Shown here piece by piece: positions 1-8,338 of a stretch of DNA of 20,312 bases. Each line of letters opens with the position of its first letter. Position 1 is the first letter of the stretch. The translations under genes were made by a program, and so were the position numbers. The notes under the pieces were generated by a model. That model had not been told where the DNA came from, ran no database searches, and was given only the letters and a program-made list of their open reading frames with translations. The DNA is from Blumeriella jaapii (lineage: Eukaryota; Ascomycota; Leotiomycetes; Helotiales; Drepanopezizaceae), in NCBI GenBank assembly GCA_009599575.1, contig VWND01000070.1, positions 1-20,312 on the forward strand, read 5' to 3'.

Positions 1-123
1 AAGTAAAATAAAAGTAAAATAAAAGTAAAATAAAGTAAAATAAAGTAAAATAAAAGTTAAATAAAAGTAAAATAAAAGTAAAATAAAAGTAAAATAAAAG
101 TAAAATAAAAGTAAAATAAAATT
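1..123. repeat. Minisatellite, 10-11 bp unit (AGTAAAATAA/A)
   Basis: Tandem copies of agtaaaataa with an optional extra A fill the first 123 bases without a single C on this strand. The equivalent tract in the right copy lies at about 16206-16350 and has a different number of copies and more A-run variation, so it evolves by slippage. Confidence 0.85.
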
Positions 124-1796
124 AAATAGAAAATATAACTAAAGTAAAGCGTTTGATATTGTAAAAAAATAAAATATATATTGAATTAAAAATTATATAA
201 TAATATAAGCAATAGAAATCGTTTATATTGTAATAAATTAAAACAAAATTAAATAGAAATAAATAAATAATAAAATAAGCTACGAAAATCGTATATATTA
301 TTAAAAGAATAATATATGAATAAAATAGAAATAAAAATCGAAAAAATAAAGAAGAAATGAAATAAAAATAAAATAGAAATAAAATAAAAGTAAAATAAAA
401 GTAAAATGGAAACAAAACAAAAGTAAACTGAAAATAAAATAAAACAAAAAAAATAAATTAGACAAATAAAAAACAGAAATAAAATAAATAAAATAAAAAA
501 TAAAAAAAACCATAGGGAGCGTATCTTCTACTAAAAAAATTAATATATAAATAAATGTCCTAAAAAAATATAATAAAACAAGTAATAAAAAATGTATAAA
601 TTGATTTGTTTTTTCTATAAATAAATATAATATATTATAAAACAAGCAAAAAAGGAGCGTACAAGTTATAAAAAAGTATTAATTATAATAATCAAAAGAT
701 AGCGTATAAAAGAAAAACTTAGTATTAAATAATTATTAAATTAAATAGAAAAGAATATTATTAAATAAATAAATAAAAGCTTATATATTATAAGGAAATA
801 ATATATAAGAAAAAATAAATCAAAAAAAAAAACTAATAAATAAAATTAAAATTGTTAATTGAAAGAAAAAAAAATAAAAAAAAAAAAAATAAAAATAAAA
901 ATTATATTAAAAAAATAGGCAGAAGATAGCGTTGATAATTTAATTTAAAAAAAAATTATAAATAAAATATATATAATAATAAAAATATGCAAAAAAAAAA
1001 GCGTTCCATAATATCAAAATAATAATATTTAAATAAAATATATTACAAAATAAATAATAAGAAGCGTATAAATTATTCGAAAATAAATATATAATTAAAA
1101 AATGAAATAAAATAAAAATGAAATATTTTATAAATTAGAAAGAAATAATTTGTAATAGATAAATGAACTTAAAGATATAATATATTAGATTATATAAAAG
1201 ACAGCGTTTTTATTATAACAAAATAAAATAAATAAAATTAATAAAAAAATTAAATAAGAACGTATAAATTTAAAAGAAGGTTAGGGTTTATTAAGATTTT
1301 AATAAAATAAATCATACAATTGCCCAAAATATGCAAAAAATAATATTCAAATTATAAAAAATTATATTTAATAAAAATATATAGCAAATATACAATGAAA
1401 AAGATGTAAATTGAAAGAATAAGAAGATAGAAAAGAAATATAACATAAAATTAGAAATTAAAAGCGGATAAAGGATAAGGGAAAAAGATATAACGAAAAA
1501 AATTGAAATAATATATTAATTTCTTTTTTAAAAGAATCAAGAAAAAAAAATAGGATTAAAAAATATATTAAAAAAAGAGATTAAAAAAGAGATTAAAAAA
1601 TATAGGAAAAAAGAAAAATAAGAGAAAAAAATATAGGAAAAAATATAGGAAAAAATATAGGAAAAAAATATAGGAAAAAAATATAAAAAAAAATATTATA
1701 AAAAATATATTAAAAAATATATTTAAAAAAATATATTAAAAAAATATATTATAAAATGCATTCAAAATTATATTAAAAAATTTATTAAAATTTGAT

Positions 1797-1925
1797 TAAC
1801 AAAATATATTAAAAATGCAAAATATATTAACAAAATATATTAACAAAATATATTAACAAAATTTATTAACAAAATATATTAACAAAATATATTAGCAAAA
1901 TATATTAACAAAATATATTAACAGA
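1797..1925. repeat. 13-bp minisatellite (aaaatatattaac)
   Basis: Roughly nine to ten copies of aaaatatattaac occur here, with occasional variants (aaaatttattaac, aaaatatattagc). The same array with the same variants in the same order is present at about 18050-18185. The two copies were therefore duplicated as a block rather than expanded independently. Confidence 0.85.
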
Positions 1926-1954
1926 ATATATTAATAGAATATTATGAAAAATAA

Positions 1955-2107
1955 GAAAATATAAGAAAATATAATAAAATATAATAGAATATAATAGAAT
2001 ATAATAGAATATAATGGAATATAATAGAATATAATAGAATATAATAAAATATAATAGAATATAATAGAATATAATAGAATATAACATAATATAATAGAAT
2101 ATAATAG
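1955..2107. repeat. 10-bp minisatellite (aatataatag)
   Basis: Tandem copies of aatataatag with a few substitutions occur here, and are repeated at about 18225-18368 in the right copy. The open frame on the minus strand (a repeated LYSIIFYYI pattern) is a by-product of this periodicity and not a gene. Confidence 0.85.
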
Positions 2108-2446
2108 AAAAAGTTATGAAAAGCGTATTAATTTAGAATAAATAAGAAATAAATAAAATATATAATAGAATAAGCAATGGAAATCGTATAAATTATAAAG
2201 AATTAATATATAATTAAAAAAAAGAAAAGAAAAAAAGCATATGATAAAATAAGCATAATATAGCGTATAAATTATAGAAAAATAATATATAAACAGAATA
2301 AATAAAATATAAAATAAAAAAAAGCAAAAAAAAAATCGTAACAAATATGAAAAAGTAATATAAAAATAAAATATGTAACAAAATAAATAATAAAAGGCGT
2401 AAAAAGTATGAAAAAGTTACTAATATTATAAGCGAGAGAATTTTGG

Positions 2447-2520
2447 TGGTCACCAACGTTGGTAACCAGTCTTGGCAGACCCTGGTGACCAACTTTCTTT
2501 GGTCACCAGGTCGGTTTTTT
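2447..2520. other. Palindrome and strong hairpin at the array entrance
   Basis: A 22-bp palindrome at 2447-2468 has 11-bp arms with one mismatch around an AACGTT centre. It is followed by a perfect 12-bp hairpin: left arm CCTGGTGACCAA at 2481-2492, a 6-base loop, right arm at 2499-2510. A run of six T follows at 2515-2520. The hairpin is perfect only in this first unit of the array. In later units the left arm reads CCTGGTAACCGA, giving two mismatches, but a 7-bp alternative stem AACCGAC/GTCGGTT forms instead. A hairpin followed by T6 resembles a transcript end signal, but nothing shows that this region is transcribed. Confidence 0.75.
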
Positions 2521-3231
2521 CGCAAAAATTATTCGATTTGAAAAATAAAATTATATTCGTATTCAGCTTACTAATTAATAATCTTTTGTACGCAAAAGCT
2601 TATAAATACGATTAATAAATTAAAAAGTTGTAATAACCCCCCCCTCTAACCCTAATCTTGGCAGACCCTGGTAACCGACTTTCTTTGGTCACCAGGTCGG
2701 TTTTTTCGCAAAAATTATTCGATTTTAAAAATAAAATTATATTTGTATTCAGCTTATTAATTATTAATCTTTTGTACGCAAAAGCTTATAAATACGATTA
2801 ATAAATTAAAAAGTTGTAATAACCCCCCCCTTTAACCCTAATCTTGGCAGACCTTGGTAACCGACTTTCTTTGGTCACCAGGTCGGTTTTTTCGCAAAAA
2901 TTATTCGATTTTAAAAATAAAATTATATTTGTATTCAACTTATTAATTATTAATCTTTTATACGCAAAAGCTTATAAATACGATTAATAAATTAAAAAGT
3001 TGCAATAACCCCCCCCTCTAACCCTAATCTTGGCAGACCCTGGTAACCGACTTTCTTTGGTCACCAGGTCGGTTTTTTCGCAAAAATTATTCGATTTTAA
3101 AAATAAAATTATATTTGTATTCAGCTTATTAATTATTAATCTTTTGTACGCAAAAGCTTATAAATACGATTGATAAATTAAAAAGTTGTAATAACCCCCC
3201 CTTCTAACCCTAATCTTGGCAGACCCTGGTA
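2471..3231. repeat. 186-bp subtelomere-like tandem array with telomere motif
   Basis: Units start with CTTGGCAGACC at 2471, 2657, 2843, 3029 and 3215, so the period is exactly 186 bp four times; the fifth copy stops after 17 bp. Each unit holds the hairpin region, a T6 run, the motif cttttgtacgcaaaag, a run of seven or eight C, and a junction CTAACCCTAA (TTTAACCCTAA in one) that equals one and a half TTAGGG-type telomere repeats in C-strand orientation. The units are highly alike. Most differences are transitions, with almost no length change. This is the expected look of a fungal subtelomeric satellite, but the telomere itself is not in the window. Confidence 0.93.
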
Positions 3232-3240
3232 CCCTCGAAA

Positions 3241-3930
3241 TTATACAATAATAATATATATATATAATTCGATTAAATATTAATCGTAAAATAAGCGTTC
3301 GTAAAATCAACAAACAGACTAATAATAGCTCGGCTTTATAGCTTAATTTTACAGCTTGCGGTATTCGTATTTACTAATAAAATACCAGTCCATTCTTTAA
3401 TAAAACTTTATAAATTTATTTATTTAAAAAAATTAATATTAAAACTTATATAATTTCTTTTATTTTATACAATTCGATTTATTATTAATCGTAATGCAAA
3501 CGTTTTACGAATTGACGCACGGACCAAAAATAGCTTCGCTCCAAAGCCCAATTCTACAGCCTGCGGTATTCGTATTTACTAGTAAAACACCAGCCCATTT
3601 CTTAATAAAATCGTTCAATTCTTTTTATATTTGGGTTATTAATATTAAAACTTATTTAATTCTTTTTATATTTGTACAATTCGATTTATTACTAATCGCA
3701 ATGCAAACGTTCTACGAATTAAAGCACGGACCAAGAATAACTTGGCTCCAAAGCCTAATTCTACAGCCTGCGGTATTCGTATTTACTAGTAAAACACCAG
3801 CCCATTTCTTAATAGAATCGTTTAATTCTTTTTATATTTGGGTTATTAATATTAAAACTTATTTAATTTCTTTATTTTATACAATTCGATTTATTATTAA
3901 TCGCAATGCAAACGTTCAGAAAATCGTGCA
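3241..3930. repeat. Tandem repeat with ~206-bp period, three copies plus a partial
   Basis: The marker tacaattcgattt recurs at 3468, 3675 and 3880 (spacing 207 and 205), and a diverged copy starts near 3244. Copies share cctgcggtattcgtattt, agtaaaacaccagcccattt and a tgcaaacgtt box. The first copy is more decayed and A/T-enriched. Because one interval is 207 bp, a frame at 3494-3946 reads through two copies and repeats a 69-residue pattern (MQTFYEL ... LQPAVFVFTSKTPAHF). I recognise no protein family in it. The next interval of 205 bp and the lack of other coding signs favour non-coding satellite over gene. It has no sequence similarity to the adjacent 186-bp array that I can see. Confidence 0.85.
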
Positions 3931-4020
3931 CGGTCGCAAAATTTAACTTTCGCTTAAACCCACATTCGCCTAATCCCACACACGCACAAAATAAACTTTA
4001 AAAAATTATATACTTTATAT
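3931..4020. other. Spacer between tandem array and SINE-like element
   Basis: This is unique sequence with moderate GC (gcacggtcgcaaaa, cccacattcgcctaatccc, cacacgcac) that becomes AT-rich near 3985-4020. I see no gene or repeat in it. Confidence 0.5.
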
Positions 4021-4310
4021 AACCTAGTCGTTCGTATGCTTTCGGGACAAAAGTCCTAAAGCACCTATGGTGTAGTGGTTGATGGTTTCTGTAGGTTCAA
4101 TTCCTTCGTTACCCCATTGAGAACCCGTAAAGCCACGGGAAAAGGGTTGCCAGGCGTTCTGCCTTAATGCTCCGCCACTCTACTTATAGAACCTAGTTGC
4201 ATGCAAATTCTATGGCTCCGGCCCGTGAATTGTCCCACGGGGTCTTGTATATATGGTGAATAAGTATGAGTCGGTGTATCAGTCTGCCCTCTGCTGTAAG
4301 TGTCTTTTTT
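4021..4310 (+). mobile_element. tRNA-derived SINE-like element (Pol III promoter-like head)
   Basis: This 290-bp stretch is much richer in GC than its surroundings. It has a good A box (tggtgtagtgg, 4068-4078) and a perfect B box (ggttcaattcc, 4094-4104). The words cctatggtgtagtggttgat resemble the D-arm of eukaryotic Glu/Gln/Asp-type tRNAs. Only 15 bases separate the boxes, too few for an anticodon arm, so it is not a functional tRNA. A body of about 200 bp follows, with hairpins CCCGT/ACGGG (4124-4139) and CCCGTG/CACGGG (4222-4241). A further imperfect hairpin (GCTTT-GGAC/GTCC-AAAGC, 4038-4062) lies just before the A box. No clear target-site duplication or A-tail was found, so the ends are approximate. 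Alternatives are a structured non-coding RNA gene or a tRNA remnant inside another repeat. Confidence 0.6.
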
Positions 4311-4332
4311 GTAATTTAATTTAATTAATTAA

Positions 4333-4410
4333 AGTTTTAATTTATTTAATTAAATAAAGTTTCGAATAATTTATTTAATTAAAGTTTTCGAATAATTTAT
4401 TTAATTAAAA
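4333..4410. repeat. Short tandem repeat around taatttatttaattaaag
   Basis: Two and a half to three copies of a unit of about 27-31 bp, taatttatttaattaaa followed by gttttcgaa, sit directly after the SINE-like element. They end before the GC-containing word gctatgggctacgcg near 4420-4434. Confidence 0.7.
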
Positions 4411-4452
4411 TTATCGTTGCTATGGGCTACGCGAAAACTTTAATCAATTAAA

Positions 4453-4473
4453 GTTTTGAAAATTTTTCAAAAC
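4453..4473. other. Perfect 21-bp AT-rich palindrome
   Basis: Arms GTTTTGAAAA and TTTTCAAAAC flank a single central T. It lies just before the C/A-rich tract and about 280 bp upstream of the helicase start. It could be a protein-binding site or cruciform seed, but there is no direct evidence of function. Confidence 0.6.
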
Positions 4474-4690
4474 CACACACCACCCAAATTATCAAAACTC
4501 CCAAAACCCAAAAAAAACCCCCAAAAACCCCCAAAACCCCCAAAACTACCAAAACCACCAAAACCTCCAAAACCTCCAAAACCCCCAAAACTACCAAAAC
4601 CACCAAAACTTCCAAAACTCCCAAAACTTCAAAAAACTTCAAAAACTTCAAAAAAACTCAAAAAAAAAACCCCTAAAAAAAAAAAAAAAC
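4474..4690. repeat. C/A-rich degenerate repeat with G-quadruplex potential on minus strand
   Basis: The + strand is a degenerate run of CCAAAA-type units with a local 9-base rhythm (ccaaaacca, ccaaaactc). Runs of C at 4507-4509, 4518-4522, 4528-4532 and 4537-4541 are separated by 8, 5 and 4 A. The minus strand therefore has four G-tracts with short T loops, a relaxed G-quadruplex motif. It reads like C4A4 ciliate-type telomere repeats but is too irregular to be one. Lys/Pro-rich (+) and Val/Leu/Gly-rich (-) frames through it are repeat translations. It lies directly upstream of the helicase start and ends in an A-run. Confidence 0.75.
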
Positions 4691-4748
4691 TTATTCTTAT
4701 TTTCTTCGAATTTCTTCGATTATACGATTTTTTTTTAAAAAATTCGAT

Positions 4749-5601
4749 ATGTCAAACATTCAAGTATCTTCCACCCCTTTGATAAACAGCGCTAATATTC
4801 ATTATTTTAGTAACTTTCGTACTACTAACGATTTAAATCCTAAACAAGCGTTTCAAGATTTACCTGATTTTCACTTTTTTATCTTATTATATAGATTTTG
4901 AATTATTGCTTTGTTTGTTTTGTAATTCATCTATTACTGGATTTGAACAACATATACGTAAAAATCATTTCCATTCAATTTCAAAAAACGATCGAAATAA
5001 ATTAATTAAACAAGGCTTAATTATTTATCAATCGTTAAAAATCGAATCTTTGAAAAAACAGTTTAGAATTAATACGACTTTTTTCATTAGAATTCGATTT
5101 TTAAAACCTTTTCCAGAACTCGAAATATCGCAAAACAATTTTAAATGCGATTTTTGTTCTTTAATTCTAGCAAATCGTATAAATATCAAAAAACATATTA
5201 AAAAAATTCATACAAATGAAATCGAAATTATTGTTGCAAATGATATTAGTAAATATTATTCAATTGTAACTACTCAATCACTTGAAAGAAATAGATGGTA
5301 TTTCGAAGTTAAACAAATTGATAATTCAGTAAACGAAATCGAAGATAATATTCATTCTAATGAAATTTCAGAAGATTTACCATCTGATTTGTTAATAGCT
5401 CAAAATTTATTAATCGAAGAATTAAATTTGAAAGAATCTTTATTCTACGAAAATTTAAATTCGTCTAAAATAAATCTTAGCGATAATTTAACCAATTTTC
5501 AAGCAAAAAAACTCGATATGCTGAATTTATTCAAAATTATAAGCCGCAAGAATTATACGATTTATGTGAATTATATAATCAAGATAAAGACGACGAATTG
5601 A
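4749..5601 (+). CDS. Helicase gene fragment 1: N-terminus with two C2H2 zinc fingers
   Basis: Frame from ATG 4749 runs to a TGA at 4899. Skipping one T of the T4 run at 4896-4899 joins it to the frame reading FELLLCLFCNSS, which is open to 5601. Finger 1 is C-x2-C-x9-H-x4-H (4912-4968); finger 2 is a classical C-x2-C-x12-H-x4-H (5146-5211). The family is known to start with such fingers, presumably binding DNA. After 5505 this frame becomes unlike coding sequence, because the true frame moves at the A7 run 5505-5511. An acidic, Ser/Asn-rich linker follows finger 2. Confidence 0.7.
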
Positions 5602-5780
5602 TTAAATTTATAATCGATAATATTCAAGAAATTCTTTATTTAAGTTTAGATAAAATTACTTGGATAAATAAAAGTCATTTAAATATTTTAAATAGTTTTG
5701 AGCTTAATAAAATAGGTAATAAAGAATTTAAAATATTACTTTACATCGAAATCTCGCGTCGATTATTTTGCTTTTTTTAA
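5512..5780 (+). CDS. Helicase gene fragment 2: conserved middle region
   Basis: Adding one A to the A7 run at 5505-5511 moves reading from LDMLNLF... to TRYAEFIQNYKPQELYDL, a segment that resembles the region after the fingers in related fungal proteins as I recall them. The frame then reads through DELIKFIIDNIQEILYLSLDK and ends at TAA 5778-5780, made by an extra T in the T7 run 5772-5778. I assign no specific activity to this part. Confidence 0.65.
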
Positions 5781-6291
5781 TAATTTTATTACTTTTTTCT
5801 TTCGTAGTTATAATTTAAAATTATATAAAACTAGTAAACCGATTTTTAAAATCGATACAAAACTAGAAGAAAAAATTGACGATTTATTATTACAAGCGAT
5901 TGATTATATAAACGATCCAAAAATTGAAGTTTCATCGAAAGATTTCATAAAAACTATTAATCGAAATATAAATAAAGCTTATAATAATCGAATTTTAATC
6001 GACGATTTATCGAGTGATAATTCTGAAATTGAATTCGATAATTCTATAAGCAATGAATCTATATTATCGGATGATAGCAATTCAAGTAATATTAGTAATA
6101 ATAGCAATACTTCGAATAATTCTTGGTCTTTTGGAAGATTATCAAACGTAGATACAGAGCAAAATTCTTATATTTCATTTTTAAAAAAATATAAAAATTC
6201 TGAAACTGATCGTAATCCTTTGTTAATCGAATTTCAAAAATTATTAAGTAATATTATTTTTGAAATTTTAATTCAAAAAAACAAGATTTAA
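5779..6291 (+). CDS. Helicase gene fragment 3: acidic Ser/Asn-rich linker
   Basis: After dropping one T at 5772-5778 the frame reads NNFITFFFRSYNLKLYKTS and is open to TAA 6289-6291. It has no ATG start, which is why it is easy to miss. The centre (about 6040-6125) is a Ser/Asn/Asp-rich, presumably disordered stretch. WSFGRLSN and ISFLKKYKNS follow. The frame leaves at the A7 run 6275-6281. Its coding character shows in continued alignment with both neighbours and no stops over 170 codons of AT-rich DNA. Confidence 0.65.
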   Translation, partial: NNFITFFFRSYNLKLYKTSKPIFKIDTKLEEKIDDLLLQAIDYINDPKIEVSSKDFIKTINRNINKAYNNRILIDDLSSDNSEIEFDNSISNESILSDDSNSSNISNNSNTSNNSWSFGRLSNVDTEQNSYISFLKKYKNSETDRNPLLIEFQKLLSNIIFEILIQKNKI

Positions 6292-6766
6292 ATATATTCG
6301 AAAGTCCTATTAACGCTTATTTTGCAATTAAAAGTTTAAGATCTAATTTTACTTTACGAGATACTCTAGATTTATCTGGCTATTATTCTAAATTTATATA
6401 TTGCTCGCAATTAATATTTTTAAATAAAGCTATAAATATTCTTGTTTGTAATTCTCAAAGTAATTTAAATGATATTTTAACTAAATTAATGAATAATTTT
6501 TTTAAAAATAATTCGAATACTGCATTAAGCGAATTGCTATTACACCGATCGTTTTGTTTTATTGTAAATAAAAATCTTTCAAGCAATAGTAATGTTACAA
6601 TTCATAGTTTGACTGAAAATACAGTTAGTTATAAAAACGTTGTTTTAAGTATTGACAATTTGCGATTTGTATTTAAAGAATTAATTTTAGAAACCGAGCA
6701 AATATTAAAAAACGATCTTCTTTTTAATATTTCAGAAAGCGAATATATAGTCATATTACGTTAGCT
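6282..6766 (+). CDS. Helicase gene fragment 4: middle region before recombinase-like core
   Basis: With one A added at 6275-6281 the frame reads QDLNIFESPINAYFAIKSL and continues through GYYSKFIYCSQLIF, then LLLHRSFCFIVNK, to LLFNISESEYI, where it must move frame near 6749; the formal stop is a TAG just after 6761. Fungal relatives have an SPxxxFxA segment and a hydrophobic SGYYSxxIYxxQ-like segment in the same place, which supports the join. A Met at 6489 is internal and not a real start. Confidence 0.65.
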
Positions 6767-8338
6767 GATTTTGCAAAATACGAAGATCGTAATAATACGA
6801 CGCCTTTTTTATCTTTCAAAGATTTACATCCTAATAAAAAAGCAAACGATAAATGGTTATTTAATAAAGTTATTAAATCGTCAGAATTACGAGCTCGTTT
6901 TTATAATTTTTCGAATCAAAAATTACAAATTAAACCCCAAGCAATTAAAGCTTATTTAAAATTAAATTTCAATTTAAAAAAGTTATTTTTGATTGATTTT
7001 TATTTAGATTGTGGTTTACCCATTCGAGGAACCGAACTTACTTCACTTAGAAGTTGTAATTCGCGTAAAGATAAAAGAGAATTATTTCTTGATATTGGAA
7101 GTGGTTTATTTATTATGAATATTAGTAAATTTAAATCGCAATATTCTAGTGAAAAGCTAGCTTCGAATATAAGATATATTCCTTTAAAAGTTAGTACTTT
7201 AGTATTATATTATATGGTTTTAGTAGAACCATTTATTAGAATATTAAATATTAGTATTTCGGCGAATAATAATCAATATAAAACAGTTAGTGCTTATTTT
7301 TTTTATACAAACAAAAGATTTTTAAAATCGGCCGATATTTCTAATTATTTAAAATCATTTTGTTTAGTAAAAATTGGTCAACCTTTAACTATTCAAAAAT
7401 ATCGTCAAATTATTGTAGCTATTATTAAATATTTTATGAAAGAAAATCTTGATATCAATTCTATTACATTAATTAATTCTAATAATAGTTTTACGAATAA
7501 TGAGCTTCAAGCGAATCAAATGAATCATTCGTTAATAACTGAAGAATTAAATTATGGCCGTAATTCGAATACTTTCGAAAATACGCGAGGCGATTTGCAA
7601 TCAAAGTATTTACAATTTTGCCTTCGTTATTTTGATTTTTTCGGCTTAAATAATAAAGAAATTATTAATAATTCATTTTTAAATAATCTCGATATTATTA
7701 ATAAAGTTAAAATTAATAAAAACAAGACTGAATCTTTGACTTTTGCATTACGTTATCAAAAGCCTTTATTAAATAATAATTCAAAAGCTAAAAAACATAA
7801 TAGACAAGCGTCTTTCGAATATAATTCAATTAATAAAAAAATTAAGCTTACAAATTTGAATTATTTATCTACTATGCCTATCGGAGATAATACGTTATTA
7901 TTATTATTACGCGAATTTTTAAATAATTCCGAAATCGATTTTATTATTCCTGAACAAGAAACTTTATTAAAAAGTATTTTATTAAAAGTGCCTTATATAT
8001 TAGGAATATTACCTACTAGTAGTGGTAAATCTTTGATTTATTTATTATGCGCTGCTTTATCTAACGCCAAAATTACTATTATTATCGTACCGTTAATTGG
8101 TTTAAAAAGCGATTTATTTAAACGTGCAAATGAATTTGGAATTCCTGTTAGTAATTACGAAGATAATCTTGAATTTAAAACTATAACTCTTATTTCTATT
8201 GAAACTTTGAAAAACGATATATTTATTAATTTATTAATAAATAAAATCGATAAAGGAAAAATTGATAGAATTATATTAGACGAATGTCATTTGCTAATAA
8301 CTGCGGCTAATTATCGTTTTATAATGTATCAATTTTAA
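6749..8338 (+). CDS. Helicase gene fragment 5: tyrosine-recombinase-like core and helicase motifs I-II
   Basis: This is the longest uninterrupted frame, open from about 6749 (SHITLADFAKYEDRNN) to TAA 8336-8338. The first part holds a recombinase-like signature: Arg in GLPIRGTEL (7025-7027), QKYR with Arg at 7403-7405, and HSLITEELNYGR with His 7526-7528 and Tyr 7553-7555, nine residues apart as in XerC/XerD-type enzymes. The usual box II His is Gln here. Then comes the RecQ-like N-lobe: PEQ (Q motif), GILPTSSGKS (Walker A, 8003-8032), IIIVPLIGL (Ia), LISIETL (Ib-like), and LDECHLL (Walker B, 8276-8296), DECH rather than DEAH. The frame is cut between motifs II and III by a slip in T4A8 (8333-8344). 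Confidence 0.8.
   Translation, partial: SHITLADFAKYEDRNNTTPFLSFKDLHPNKKANDKWLFNKVIKSSELRARFYNFSNQKLQIKPQAIKAYLKLNFNLKKLFLIDFYLDCGLPIRGTELTSLRSCNSRKDKRELFLDIGSGLFIMNISKFKSQYSSEKLASNIRYIPLKVSTLVLYYMVLVEPFIRILNISISANNNQYKTVSAYFFYTNKRFLKSADISNYLKSFCLVKIGQPLTIQKYRQIIVAIIKYFMKENLDINSITLINSNNSFTNNELQANQMNHSLITEELNYGRNSNTFENTRGDLQSKYLQFCLRYFDFFGLNNKEIINNSFLNNLDIINKVKINKNKTESLTFALRYQKPLLNNNSKAKKHNRQASFEYNSINKKIKLTNLNYLSTMPIGDNTLLLLLREFLNNSEIDFIIPEQETLLKSILLKVPYILGILPTSSGKSLIYLLCAALSNAKITIIIVPLIGLKSDLFKRANEFGIPVSNYEDNLEFKTITLISIETLKNDIFINLLINKIDKGKIDRIILDECHLLITAANYRFIMYQF

Larger units (their letters stand above)
1..2420. repeat. A-rich long direct repeat, left copy
   Basis: This block is almost all A and T on the + strand, with some G and very little C; the first C is at position 139. 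It matches 16206-18684 in the same orientation and order, including rare words such as ccatagggagcgt, gaaggttagggttta and gcgttccata. The two copies differ by many small indels, mostly in A or T runs, and by local divergence around 1500-1740. The left copy runs off the window start. The match ends at 2420, where this copy joins the 186-bp array while the right copy continues as satellite. Inside are short GCG(T) boxes at irregular spacing. No plausible gene was seen; the minus-strand open frames are Phe/Tyr/Leu/Ile-rich repeat translations. Confidence 0.85.

Noticed and set aside
2214..2525. A minus-strand frame starting in the 186-bp array (MRKNRPGDQRKL)
   Set aside because: It joins the array's hairpin region to A-rich repeat translation; there is no coding character beyond the first 30 residues.
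2471..3231. The regularly spaced repeats as a CRISPR array
   Set aside because: The whole 186-bp unit is repeated, with no variable spacers, no cas genes nearby and a eukaryotic gene next door.
3494..3946. A 150-codon frame with a duplicated 69-residue pattern as a gene
   Set aside because: It spans a tandem DNA repeat whose next period is 205 bp, no family is recognised, and the first copy of the repeat is not coding. Kept only as a repeat.
4061..4115. A functional tRNA gene of Glu/Gln type
   Set aside because: A and B boxes are 15 bases apart, so there is no anticodon arm, and no acceptor stem pairs across it.
4501..4620. C4A4-type repeats as ciliate telomere DNA
   Set aside because: The units are irregular (six to nine bases, many variants) and internal, the window also carries TTAGGG-type motifs, and the gene uses the standard code with a fungal architecture.
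4456..4782. A Lys/Pro-rich open frame (and a Val/Leu/Gly-rich one on the other strand) as a possible protein or N-terminus of the helicase
   Set aside because: It is the direct translation of the C/A-rich repeat, ends in a different frame from the helicase start, and the family's conserved N-terminal part fits an ATG at 4749.
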